Part shown: piece by piece, positions 1-9,814 of the stretch | Numbering within the stretch: the stretch's first letter is position 1 | Layout: each line of letters begins with the position of its first letter | DNA from: Isoetes taiwanensis | Taxonomy: Eukaryota; Streptophyta; Lycopodiopsida; Isoetales; Isoetaceae | Length of the DNA: 64,000 nucleotides | Reading direction: 5' to 3' | NCBI GenBank assembly: GCA_021234155.1 | Contig: JAJEKV010000039.1 | Coordinates: 6,122,745 to 6,186,744, forward strand | Program-made: the position numbers and the translations under genes | Notes under the pieces: generated by a model | Told to the model about the DNA's origin: nothing | Databases searched by the model: none | Seen by the model: the letters and a program-made list of their open reading frames with translations, nothing else

Positions 1-27
1 TGGACCCTTTGTTAAAAAAAAGAAAAA

Positions 28-600
28 TTACCATGAGGCCAGAAAAGGGGCCAGTTCAAGCCATCTGTTAGAGCTGCCAGATTGGCACATGCATCCAAAA
101 CAGTCGCATAAAGTATATTTATCTGGTTTCACCCCTTCAGCGTTCATTTGATTGAAAAACTCCAAAGCCTTCTTATTATTTCCATTCTGCACATATGCTC
201 CAAGCATACGCTCCAAGCATACTTGTGTACTATGCCCTCCAGCTACATTTGCCTAAAAAATTCAAGTGCTTGATTCTCATGTCCATTACATTGCACATCT
301 TTGCAATTATGGAGTTCCATGACACTAGATCATGCAGAGGCATTTTATGAAAAATATTCCGGGCCTCTTGGATGCTCCCTTACTGGCCAAATCCTGCTAA
401 CATTGAATTCGGGGAGACCCTTTGCCGAGAGCATCCTTCAAAGCTCCACATCTGCGATACATTTCTACAAGAAGGTTTTCCAAAAACCTAACTTTTCCAT
501 AACCATACTCATCAATATCCTTCTGAACCCTTCTGCCTCCTTCCAAATCCTTAGTGTTACCACAATGACGAATGATAGAAGCAAAATCCATGCAATGCAA
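28..600 (-). pseudogene. PPR protein fragment (unit copy 1)
   Basis: The minus strand encodes pieces of a PLS-type pentatricopeptide repeat protein, a family that binds organelle RNA. Motifs seen are FASIIRHCGN, an ENLLVEMYRRCGALKDA helix pair, and at the downstream end ALEFFNQMNAEGVKPDKYT, typical of the end of a PPR and the start of the next. The frame is broken between about 216 and 397, and no start-to-stop gene or E/DYW end is present. Copy 3 keeps a longer open stretch. It is a gene fragment carried by the repeat, not a working gene. Confidence 0.75.
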
Positions 601-2011
601 TCTATAGAGGCGTGTTTTCCCTGAATCAAAAGCTTGAAATGTGATAGTCTTCTAAAGCCTTATTTACGGGCCATGCCATGCTGGAAAATATATTTGTTTT
701 ACTGGCATCTGCAAGCCATGAACAAGCTAACGCTTTATAAGCCTGCAAATCCGATTTCTAAGTCTCTGTTAATCGAGATCTGCAATCTCTTCCTTAATAA
801 GAATCAGCTTCATTCGCAATGCCTGCTAGTGATCCATATTCTACCACAGGAAGAAATGAATATTGGTTTGAAAACTCACCGGAATCAGGAAGCCTGGGAC
901 AATATGCCAAGTCAAAATCCACACCAGCGAGCTTCATATAGAAATAATGGGGCAAGCAATCTGGACAGGCCGTTGGAAGCCCTCATCTGGCAGGACGGAC
1001 TCGAAGAACAGGTCGCGCCATCACTGTTAAACCCTATTGGACTTTTAGTTTTTGGAAAGCTTAGAAGCTGTTCTGCAATTTCGGCCCAAAAACGATTGAT
1101 CTTTGGCTTCCCGTTTCAGGTTCCGTTCAAACTAAAGTCATTAGCCAACAGAGCTTCACTAAAAACAAGACTGTATGTATCCAAGACCTAGAGTTGTTTT
1201 AGCAAAGAGTGACACAAATTGGTAAGCAACTCTGTCTCCAAGACCCGAGCAACTGCCGTGTGATAATACCCACTATGGTGGCCAAGAATATGGCAAGCAG
1301 CTGCCATGCATTTTCTGTCACACCCGCAGGTGGAGGAATAAACCAAAGAGAAATACCTACTGCAAAAGAAAGGGCTAGGGTCTTGAGATTAACTCGTTGC
1401 CATGGCTAGGGTTCTGAGCTCTGATGCTTCCTGCGTCTAAGAAGATCAGCATTGCCGAAAATGGGTTCTGCCCAAGAAGAACTCCAAGCATATTTGAGAC
1501 CGTAAGTAGCTCATGAAGCTTTTGGAACGCTTGCCTTGCCGAAGGACAAAGATTTAGAAGAATTTCCACCATTTTAATCTGGATTTAGACCTCTCCATGA
1601 TGCGGAACTGCTCCCTGGATCGGATGAGCAGTACGCAGTGCCATTGTATGCAAATTTTGACCTAAAATGCGCAGATCGTGGACAGATTGAATTGAAGCAA
1701 AACGAAAAAAATCTCACATTAGATCTGCAAAAGATTCAAGCAGAAAGATTGACCAATTGATTTGCATGATTGGGATGCAGCCCCCAGCTTGATCCAAATT
1801 TGCATGTTCAGCCCCTAAAATAAAAAGAGGGCTTTTGTTGTGAGCCCTTGATTTTGGACCATTGAAAAAAAAAAAACCTAAATCAACGACTAAAAAATGG
1901 TGCACTCTAGATGTACGCATTAGTACATGCATTCGAATACGCCATAAAATCTTAGGAAAACCTTTGTGAAAAGCGTACAAAAACACAAAAAAAACCCCCT
2001 GTTATTATGCT
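601..2011. other. Gene-less flank of PPR fragment inside the 2.6 kb insertion
   Basis: No supported gene. An open plus-strand frame at 634-1191 (185 codons) has no recognisable domain and is broken in copies 2 and 3, so it is not called. Equivalent stretches are 16830-18260 and 33035-34360. A purine run near 1863-1876 and the run of C/A near 1980-2000 mark the right side of the insertion, which ends at about 2011, where the right half of a MITE resumes. Confidence 0.5.
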
Positions 2012-2186
2012 ACATATTAGTATTGTTATCCTCTACTACTATAGGTTGACATGTTATTGACTTTCAATTTAAAAATTTTGGATTGATTTTAATGGGAAGA
2101 AAAAACAGAAGTACCAGTTTTAAAAGTGCCCAGTGTAGGTACTTTTGAGGGTTCCAAAAGTGGTACACCGTAGCATGCTTTCACCC
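2012..2186. mobile_element. Right half of MITE split by the PPR-bearing insertion (copy 1)
   Basis: Ends with ggtacaccgtagcatgctttcaccc, the 3' terminal inverted repeat of the MITE seen whole at 56422-56742 and, as a relative, at 5605-5909. The left half lies before the insertion, for example at 15472-15622. The 4-bp duplication ACCT follows at 2187. Equivalent right halves end near 18422 (copy 2) and 34530 (copy 3). Confidence 0.75.
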
Positions 2187-3602
2187 ACCTGGTGTCTTGC
2201 CTTAATCAAGAGCCAAAGTTAGCCAATGAGTTAGGCAATTATATCATATGTAGGCAATTATATAAAGCATGTGAACTGGATTCCTTATGAGCTGTAAATA
2301 TGCCAGCTAAATGGTTTCCTTTTAAAGCACATAGAGCATACAACGTCCATGTTTCATAAGTCTAACTATATTTAGGAACCGACCACGTGTGAAAACAAAA
2401 TACTCTGTAACAAATTGTGGAACTTTTCTATATAAGCTATGAATTAGATAAAAATCTTTTCCTACTACAAAAATCACACCCTTTTGTAATTGTTTAGTGT
2501 ATTGAAGATTGATTCTTTTTATTGCACATATAAGCTCACAAAAGATTAAATATGACAAATAAATAAAGAAGTAGATGACAACGTTTTAGATGAAGCATAT
2601 ATAAGCTCACAAAAGACAAATAGATAAAGTAGATGACAACGTTTCATCTAAAATCAGATATGTCACGTGTCAGTGTAGTGTATGTACAATCATCTGGATG
2701 ACCCTCGCATACATTCTCTTCATGTTCATTCTCAGTTGGCCCCTTTTCTTGTTATGCTTAGCTTCTCAGCTACATTTTTTGCAGTTGCTTAGTTAGAAAA
2801 TGAATCAATCTTTTTCATAACGTACTTTGTTTCTCTGATCTGATGCCCAAGTCAACATAATGCTCCTCCAACAAAGGATACAGTCCGTGATTAACCTGCT
2901 AAAGTCGGAATCATGACTTAATCAGTCTGCATTTTTATAAGCTTGAGCTGATTATATCATTCCTGCTTGACTAATCCCATTCGATGAGCAAGAATTTGCT
3001 GCCTTCTATGAGATAACCTTCATAACCTAAACATTCCAACAAAGAATGAAATACCAAGTTGAGAGAGAGCTAAATAGGTCGAATAAAGAAGAGTAATTGC
3101 ATTATCTCCAAGTCTACATAATATAACCGGAAGCTTGGTAAAGAAAAATTGCTAGCAGACATGTTTCCATATGAAGTTTAGAGTCAATAATCTCTATTAT
3201 TTTCCATTGTGCAATGTGTGACGTAAACACCATCTGTCATTGCCATTGCCATGGCTCAATACCCAGGTGGTTATGACTAATTTTAAATATGGTTTCATCT
3301 GCCAAGGGCAGCATACCTTGTGCCTTTTCCTGCATATAGATCAGAGACTAAGCATGGAATGCAGCAAATCTGGCCCTGCATGCAAATAATTGAATTACAG
3401 AGTAAGAGTAAAGAAGCTTGTCCTAGGCTTGTTGTCACCTTGGCAAGCATGTAGATCACTTGTTCTTTTTCTCAAAATCTTGACATTCAGGTTTCTAAAG
3501 CCTTTTCATGACTTGTTCTAGCCATGGCTTTTTCAAGCTAATAAACCAAACTAAACATAATATAATAACGTACCTGGTGGTCTAATAGAAGCAAGGGGAA
3601 TA
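2187..3602. other. Gene-less unit segment with short direct repeats
   Basis: No coding signal. At 2525-2645 a ~70 bp direct repeat (catatataagctcacaaaaga ... tagatgacaacgttt) occurs twice, and ggcaattatat occurs twice near 2230-2265. The segment is present in all four copies (18423-19847, 34531-35940, 56747-58157) with high identity, and serves as a marker of the array. Confidence 0.6.
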
Positions 3603-4964
3603 TCTTATATTATAATGTTTTGTAATGGACCACGCCCTAGATCGAACGGCTTAGATTCGCTCTCTCTGTTTAACGGTCAAGATTGCCTCTTGAACATTAA
3701 AACTATTTTTTTTCTCTCTTTCCTCCCGCAAGGAGTAGAACGATGGCAGATTGGGCACCGCAATCTTCCATATCCACATGCTGGGCAGCTCTCAAGCCCC
3801 TTCTCTGTTATAAGCTTATTCGGCTTATGCCCTTTTCTGTGCAGATTATTGCGTGCATAATTCCTCTTTGGCCATGGCCTAACCCTATCCGTTGGAGTTG
3901 AGTCCTTCTTCACTTACACTCTTGATGCAGCAGTAGCAGTTCAATAGAAAGAATGGAGGTCAAAGTGAATGTAAGGATGATATGAAGGCAACAAAGGATG
4001 GTATTGGATCAACTTTTGACTTTTTTCCCATGGCAAGGGAAGGGTCGCCATAGCTGCATGTGCACAAATCCTTTTTAGTATAAGGCTGCAGTTAGGTCTC
4101 TCACTGGGACATGCCGCCATAGCCATCCTCTGCTCTAACTTCGTGGTTAGAGAATCACAAACAGCAGGCCAGGATTTGATGATTATGGCTAAGACTTACT
4201 TTTTCTGGTCTTAGATTTTGAGTTCTTGCATTTCTTTGTCAGGTTTAGTTTAAGCTCGGCATTTAGATCTGCTGGAGATAGTGGCGACATGATTTTGACG
4301 CCTGAAGAATCAAGAAGCATTATAAGAGGCCGAAATAAACAAAGATTAAAGACTAAAGCGGGCAGAAGAAAGGCCCGCTTTAGAAAAAGAAAATCGTATT
4401 CTTTTCGACCATCAGCGTTTGCCTAGATTTTTTGAAGGTCGTTTAAGCAAGCCTGGCAATGGAGCTCTTAATTATGGTAGTCTGGGTTCTTTGGAGGTTT
4501 GTTTTTATATTTGAAGCTCTTTGATATTTATCTTTTTCCCCTGCATCGAGCTATGGAAGAAGCTAAGAGACGAGCACTGAGTTCAGACAAAGATTGCAGG
4601 TATGCTAATTGCCTTTAGATGTTGGCTTAATCTAAAAACTATGAGCAGACATGGTAACAAAAAGCCATGATAAATGTTCAGATTTGCAATCGGTTGTTCA
4701 GCTAACCCAAGACAGAGATCTGAGGCTCCGAGATAAGAATATGGAAGCATTTCATTTTTATTTGCTTGCTTAACGCATAACTATCAATGCAGTATCTTCT
4801 TGGTGAGCCATAGAACTCAGTAATCTTGCTGCAAATGTTACAATAGAGCATTATGTTCTCTGAAGAGCGAAAGGCAAACATGAGGCATTATTATGTTGCC
4901 CACTGAAGACCTTGATGCACTGATATTGGTCTCTACTGATGATGATCTAAAAAATTTGAACTAA
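3603..4964 (+). mobile_element. Helitron-type 5' end with captured gene fragments (copy 1)
   Basis: Starts A|TCTTATATTATAATG, the same form as other Helitron 5' ends in this window (44904 plus; 42698 and 49315 minus), then a CCCTAGATCGAACGGCTTAGATT block that resembles the one after 44904. Within it are exon-like islands: MADWAPQSSIS near 3742; a frame from 4226 containing GDMILTPEESRSIIRGRNK, with an upstream ttag acceptor; and at 4893-4964 LPTEDLDALILVSTDDDL, close to the OPCA core of plant PB1 domains. No complete gene is readable. The matching 3' end was not found, so the element may be truncated or nested. Confidence 0.55.
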
Positions 4965-5082
4965 TGCAACCCTCCTTGCTTAATGGAAAAAATATGAACT
5001 AATGCATATAAATGGAGTGAAATTTGGGCAGTCTACAGTTTCCTGCACAAGTGTACTGCATATATGAAGGACCCCATCATCT

Positions 5083-5345
5083 GTAACAGGTTTATTCTTC
5101 TTCTTGGGAAAGAACTGCTACAGCCAGGAAGAGTAGATGACAAAGCAGGCATCTGCACGGCAAAGAAAAAATCTTAGCCATGATATTTGCAAGGCTTTTG
5201 CATATGCATCATCTCATGAATGAGTTTATTCTTCTTCTTGGGAAAGAACTGCTATAGCCAGGAAGAGTAGATGACAAAAAGGGCATCGCACCAAGAAAGA
5301 AAAAATCTTAGCCATGATATTTGCAAGGCTTTTGCATATGCAAAG
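5083..5345. repeat. ~133 bp direct repeat, two tandem units (copy 1)
   Basis: The stretch from aggtttattcttcttcttgg through ttttgcatatgca occurs twice in a row, with changes at the CAGG/CTGCACGG positions. The same pair is present at about 21335-21600, 37430-37690 and 59645-59900; it is cleanest in copy 4. No gene lies here. Confidence 0.75.
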
Positions 5346-5604
5346 GTTTTGAAATACAAATTTCCTTAGTTTCTTAAACCTACTTATTAATAGAAGTGCA
5401 GAATATACTCCTTATAAAAACGTCGTTCCAAGCTTCAGGTTTGTTAGTTTTGTTCAGCAGTTAACTTTTTAATTATGCAGGTTGAGAAGATGGCAGTTTG
5501 AGAAGATGATCAATTTTGTTGAGGTTAGACTCATTATATTAGATTATAGTTCATTGTTTTGGATTTATCAAACCTACTTGGAGAAACCTTACATGGATTG
5601 TCTT

Positions 5605-5909
5605 GGGTGAAAGTATGCTAGGGTGTACCATCTAAAGTTCTTTTAGGAGAAAAGTACCCAACACTGGGTACTGGAAACTTGCATTAATGTCTCAATAAAC
5701 AATTAGTTTGAGAGTTTATTCATCCATTTTAGTCTCTAATAGTATTGTCATCCTCTAATATTATAGTTTGACATGTTATTGACCTTCAACTCAAAATTTT
5801 TGGATTGATTTTAATGGAAAGAAAAAATAGAAAGTAGCAGTTTTAAAAGTACCCAGTGTAAGTACTTTTGAGGGTTCCAAAAGTGGTACACCGTAGCATG
5901 CTTTCACCC
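5605..5909. mobile_element. MITE with 25-bp terminal inverted repeats and 4-bp TSD (copy 1)
   Basis: Begins gggtgaaagtatgctagg and ends with the imperfect inverse, cgtagcatgctttcaccc. It is flanked by TCTT on both sides (5601-5604 and 5910-5913). Copy 4 keeps the uninterrupted target (gattgtcttgctgtac at about 60153), which proves insertion and fixes the ends. It has no coding capacity. Internal symmetry (agtaccc...gggtact; tttttaggag) suggests a foldback. The superfamily is not certain; a 4-bp duplication is unusual for common MITEs. Confidence 0.85.
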
Positions 5910-5913
5910 TCTT

Positions 5914-7021
5914 GCTGTACATGAACTAAGACGAAGTAGAATGTCGATGTACATCTTTTTTATATTGTAGATGTACATCTTTCTTATATTGTCTATGGTA
6001 CCTTTGTTGTTGAGTGAAAGCCTTATTTTGTGCTCATGTATAGTCAAAAGCATCTTTTGTTGTTGAGTGAAAGCCTTATTTTGTGCTCATCTATATGTCA
6101 AGTGACTTTTGTCATGTCAGTGGGAAATTGTCCGCTTGAGGTTGGAGTATCTGTCATCATAGTTTAAAATAACGGAGGACGACACTTTGACTATGCCCTT
6201 TGCAACTATCTGATTGAGGAAGCAAGTTTTGGTCATAATAATATCTTTTGCAGATGCACCAGATAAACAAATTTATTTGGAACAAAGTACTACTCTTTTG
6301 TTCTCTGCGGCTTCCGTATATAAGCATGGGATCCTTTTGTTTAAGATTTGTGTCAATTGTTGAGGGTCCTCAAACACATTATTGCAAGATGGAACATTGC
6401 AATTTAAATTTAAGCTGCTAAGGGGTGTGTCATAAATGAGCATTATCCACCTATACAACATGTATGATGCTCATTGTGTTCAATCATGGTAACCTCTATA
6501 TCAATACGACACTTTTGCATGTCAAACCACTATTTGAGCCTTGCATCTCAGGTTATAGGAAAATTAGCACAATAAAATAGACAATTTTCAGAATAAAGGT
6601 TATAGGAAAATGAACACAATAAAATAGACATTTTCCAGAAGAAAGCTAGAAAGTTTAACCAATTATCTGCTTCATTGCCATGGAAAGTAGATAAATGTTG
6701 CCTAAATGCCTAATCCATCAATGATGCATCACAATCAAGTCACAAGATAATCTTCAATTTCAGCAGCTCATCTTTTCGTGCAACAATGCTGTAAAAAGAT
6801 GATGAAGGGCATCCTTCAAGTCACATCAAAGTGGAATTGAGTTCAGTTTTGTATCGTTGTAAATGCTAGAGTGAAAACCCATTGAGTAAATGTTGAGTTG
6901 AGATTGAGACTGAAAACCCATTGACGGCCTAAGTGTTGAAGAAGACAAAATGAGAGCTATAAAAGGGTCACTTTTTATTGGTGGTGTACAAAAAAGCGAC
7001 CTTATCTCAGCGCTTCTGAAC
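5914..7021. other. Gene-less unit segment with short repeats and a weak zinc-finger-like remnant
   Basis: Contains gatgtacatctttnttatattg twice (about 5950-5990) and a ~55 bp direct repeat (tttgttgttgagtgaaagcc) at 6004-6100. On the plus strand near 6345-6440 the words GSFCLRFVSIVEGPQ and CKMEHCNLNLK can be read; the best version is an 83-codon frame at 38532-38783. Resemblance to the start of an SBP-box (C-x4-C ... AAKG) is weak. Equivalents: 22182-23296, 38153-39225, 60161-61258. Confidence 0.45.
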
Positions 7022-8110
7022 ATAAACTGTTGTACTTGCTGCTTCAGCCCAAAACTTTACATCCAAACCAGAATGAAGTAACATACTTCGAATAGCATTT
7101 AAAACCTGTTCGGTTTTTATTTTAAGCAACCCCATTATGTTGTGGTGTATGAGGGATCAGATACTCTCAGAAAATACCAAAGATGAGCACAAAAAGAATC
7201 AAACTCATTATTTTTGAATTCGCCACCATTGTCACTACGGATACTTTTCAAAGTCTTTTCCTTTTGTAATTCCACCATGGCTTTCCATTTGCAAAATGTA
7301 GCAAAAACTTCAAGTTTCTTCTTATGTGCATAGATGAAACAATAACGTGAATAATCATCAATTATCAAGAGAAAATAAACGGCACCACCAGTTTAACCGT
7401 GGTAAAGGCCCACAAAGATCCATATGAACCAACTCTAAGATAGATGATGCACGAGGAGCAACATGATTAAAAAGGGCTTTTACAAGGTTTACCAAGTACA
7501 CATGCTTCACAAGGCGCTTAATACCGCTCTTGAATCCATCGAAAAACCATGCACAACACCGTATTTTTTTTTTCATATGCAATATAATAAGGAAAAGACG
7601 CGATGACAAAAACGCCCATGCCACAAATCTCCATCAGAATTTCTTACGTAAGTGCATAAATCAGATCATCCGCGGATCTTATACTCATATAGATTATGAT
7701 GACGATACCGCATTACCAAGAATCAAGCCATCTTTTAAAAGATAACAAAAGAGTTCATCAAAGTAGATATGAATCCCAACATCAGTTAAACGAGAAACTG
7801 AAAGTAAATGACGATGTAAGGCAGGCACATGTAATACACCACGGAGAAAATGAATCCCTGAACGAGCTTGTAATGGCAAATCACCAATTCCAAGAATTTG
7901 TTGGCGACTATCATCACCCACATAAACATACTTCAAAACACGCAAAGGATGATAATTTCTAAGCAAGGATTTCTCAAATACCATATGTTGAGTAGCACCT
8001 ATGCCAACAAAAATACACAAAATGAATATAAAATCCAAACTCAAATACCAGATATAAAACACACACTTGTTTCTTCTTTTATTCCAACAAAAACTCGAAA
8101 TAAACATACA
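7022..8110 (-). mobile_element. Ty1/copia protease-integrase fragment (copy 1)
   Basis: Read on the minus strand from 8110 down: GATQHMVFEKSLLRNY (just after the protease active-site DSG, here GIG), LLSVSRLTDVGIHIYF, a broken GAG-pre-integrase zinc finger (WHGRFCH ... CxxC partly lost), then the integrase core with HMDLCGPL and IIDDYSRYCFIYAHKK, SIRSDNGGEF and finally RTVLNAIRSMLLHSGLDVKF. Two catalytic aspartates are visible. Gag, reverse transcriptase, RNase H and LTRs are absent, and frames are broken. This is a fragment, not an element able to move. Confidence 0.85.
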
Positions 8111-8126
8111 AATATCACCACAACAT

Positions 8127-8213
8127 TTTTTTTTTCTTTTTTCTTTTTTCTTTTTTCTTTTTCCTTTTTCCTTTTTCCTTTTTTCTTTTCCCTTTTTTTT
8201 TTTTTTTTTTTAA
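8127..8213. repeat. Poly-T / T5-6C low-complexity tract (copy 1)
   Basis: Runs of ttttttc and tttttcc end in a long T run. Length and pattern differ between copies (24401-24475; 40321-40409), as expected for slippage. On the minus strand it is an A/G-rich tract between the end of the unit gene and the copia fragment. It creates meaningless Phe/Ser- and Lys-rich reading frames. Confidence 0.9.
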
Positions 8214-8304
8214 ATAAATCTCACACCACCACATCACACCAACACTACTCAATAGTTCTGAGTAGTTCTCACTTATTTAGAAGGAACATGATGCACACCT
8301 GAAT

Positions 8305-9150
8305 CTATTTACTATCATTATTGAGCCAGTCAACAAAGTCCCCAGCATCCTTGACGGAAGCCTTAGCAAAAGTGCTAGCATGCATGGAAACATTTTGACT
8401 CATAAGCTGGAAGGTGGCCCTCATCACAACGAACTCATTGTCAGCAGCATTCTGTTTTCCATCACTCCTCCTTGTCATTCTCACACTGCTGTAGTAAATG
8501 CTAGTGATGGGATCTCTGTCAGATCCTTGGATATCATAAATAGTGTACATGCATCTTTCAGCACTGGAAGTCTGGCTAGCAGTGAGAGAATGAGCTGCAT
8601 CCTTTATCATATCCACAATTTCGCCGGCAATTTGAGTGGGCGGGGCAGGGCTCTCAGCAATCTCTGCGCCGGCCTTCACAAAGTTAGCCACAGCATCCAA
8701 CAGAGGCTGGTAATCATGGCTCTCATTAGTAATCCTTTCAGAGCTGGACTCCTTGAGCCTGACGAACTGGGAGAACTTTTGAAGGAGCACAGAGAGAAAG
8801 TTTGAGAACCCCTGGGCCTCTTTTGCCGGATCTTGTCCATTGACATTGGGAGAATAACCAGCTTTCGCCATGGCAGTACTGATAAATGTAGCTAGGACGT
8901 GTGTATGGTACTGGGGCTCCGCATAACACTTGTAAGGATCATCAACAGGAAGTTCTGGCACGTTGCTTATTGAAGCTTTTGCTTTCACTACTGAAACATC
9001 CTGTGTATCAGCAGGAGCAAGATACGCAGGAGCAACGCTTGCTGCAGCAACTCTTACTTGATGGCTTCGTATCTTTGCCGTGACAGACTCTATCAAACTC
9101 AGACTCAGCTCCACCTCCTCAGGTTTCAACAGAGATTTAAGAGATGCCAT
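8305..9150 (-). CDS. Unrecognised 281-residue protein, unit gene copy 1 (intact)
   Basis: Single-exon gene, start ATG at 9150 (MASLKSLLKPEEVELSLSLI), stop TAG at 8305. The GTG frame two codons upstream is not needed. No signal peptide or membrane segment is evident. Residues 1-30 look helical, 30-55 are an Ala/Val/Pro-rich linker that varies between copies, then a conserved PELPVDDPYKCY block, a helical middle (ATFISTAMAKAGYSPN, FLSVLLQKFSQFVRL, LLDAVANFVKAG) and a C-terminal part with strand-like YSSVRMTRRSD and FVVMRATFQLM ending in DAGDFVDWLNND. I do not recognise the family. A TATA box lies 81 bp upstream. Compact layout, an intact frame and clean CAG/CTG sites argue for an expressed gene. 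Confidence 0.8.
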   Translation of the reverse strand: MASLKSLLKPEEVELSLSLIESVTAKIRSHQVRVAAASVAPAYLAPADTQDVSVVKAKASISNVPELPVDDPYKCYAEPQYHTHVLATFISTAMAKAGYSPNVNGQDPAKEAQGFSNFLSVLLQKFSQFVRLKESSSERITNESHDYQPLLDAVANFVKAGAEIAESPAPPTQIAGEIVDMIKDAAHSLTASQTSSAERCMYTIYDIQGSDRDPITSIYYSSVRMTRRSDGKQNAADNEFVVMRATFQLMSQNVSMHASTFAKASVKDAGDFVDWLNNDSK

Positions 9151-9230
9151 TTTCACCGGAACACAAGAGATCGTATGTATACCTGCTACAACACAAGGGC
9201 TTGATGCTTGAAATTGTAAGTTCGATGATG

Positions 9231-9240
9231 CTCTTTTATA
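9231..9240 (-). promoter_or_regulatory. TATA box of unit gene copy 1
   Basis: TATAAAAGAG on the minus strand, 81 bp before the ATG, leaving a short leader of roughly 50 nt. It is conserved at the same place in all three unit genes. A gatatcccggtatgggcc block just upstream is also conserved, but its role is not known. Confidence 0.6.
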
Positions 9241-9654
9241 GTCGCATCAGCTGATATCCCGGTATGGGCCAAAGGTTTGCCTTAAAGAATATTAAAGGAT
9301 CCCGAAGCATTTTAATTTTAATTGAAGAAATTGACGTTTAGCCAACCATAAAGAAATTGTCCCTTGGCAAACTTAAACGACAGTGCTTGCACTGAAATTC
9401 TTTTTGCACATGGGCGACTAAATTGTCCCTTAGCGACTAATTACGGAAACAGCCAAAATGTTTGGGTTTTTTAAATCATTGGAATATAATGTTTTGGGTT
9501 TTTTTATTTGTTATCAGTTCAATCATGACGTTGGTCCCATCAAAATAGTAAGAATCCAGCACTGTTGCTTTTGGTCAAATCAAAGACATTAAAAATCCAG
9601 CACTGTTGCTTTGTTGAGAATTGGTCAAATCAAAGATGTTAAAAAATCAAAGCA
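9241..9654. other. Upstream region of unit gene, no gene seen (copy 1)
   Basis: AT-rich spacer between the unit gene promoter and the GATCGTG repeat. Contains two short direct repeats: aattgtccctt(agcgac/ggcaaa) near 9355 and 9422, and ggtcaaatcaaagac/gatgttaaaaatccagcactgttgct near 9570-9640. Equivalents are 25472-25904 and 50255-50689. Confidence 0.5.
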
Positions 9655-9810
9655 AAGTTGCGTGATTGTTCATCCACATTCGCTCCGTCGCGGATCGTGG
9701 TGATCGTGGTCGCGGTGGTGATCGCGGATCGGTCGCGGTCGTGTTCCGTCGTCGTGTTTAGGTTTCGCGGTCGCGGATCGCGGATCGTGGGTGATCGTGG
9801 GGATTCGCGT
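9655..9810. repeat. GATCGTGGT-type CpG-rich tandem repeat (copy 1)
   Basis: A ~150 bp block built from gatcgtg, gtcgcg and gtgatcgtgg words, strongly CpG- and GATC-rich in otherwise AT-rich DNA. It lies directly before a Helitron 5' end. The exact arrangement differs in copies 2 (25905-26033) and 3 (50690-50825). Confidence 0.8.
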
Positions 9811-9814
9811 GCCA

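Noticed and set aside
634-1191. 185-codon plus-strand frame beside the PPR fragment
   Set aside because: No recognisable domain; broken in unit copies 2 and 3; lies in transposon-derived DNA.
7022-8127. Possible full-length LTR retrotransposon
   Set aside because: No LTR pair, primer-binding site, gag, reverse transcriptase or RNase H is found around the integrase fragment.
7898-8302. 134-codon plus-strand frame ending in a Phe-rich stretch
   Set aside because: Runs antisense to the copia fragment and through the poly-T tract; translation artefact.
8380-8805. 141-codon frame antisense to the unit gene, also open in copy 2 (24639-25064)
   Set aside because: Shadow of the real minus-strand gene; it stays open because the sense codons constrain it. 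The promoter, start context and conservation favour the minus strand.
9148-9156. Start of the unit gene two codons upstream (GTG at 9156)
   Set aside because: GTG is not a normal plant start; ATG at 9150 is conserved in all three copies and the two upstream codons are not.
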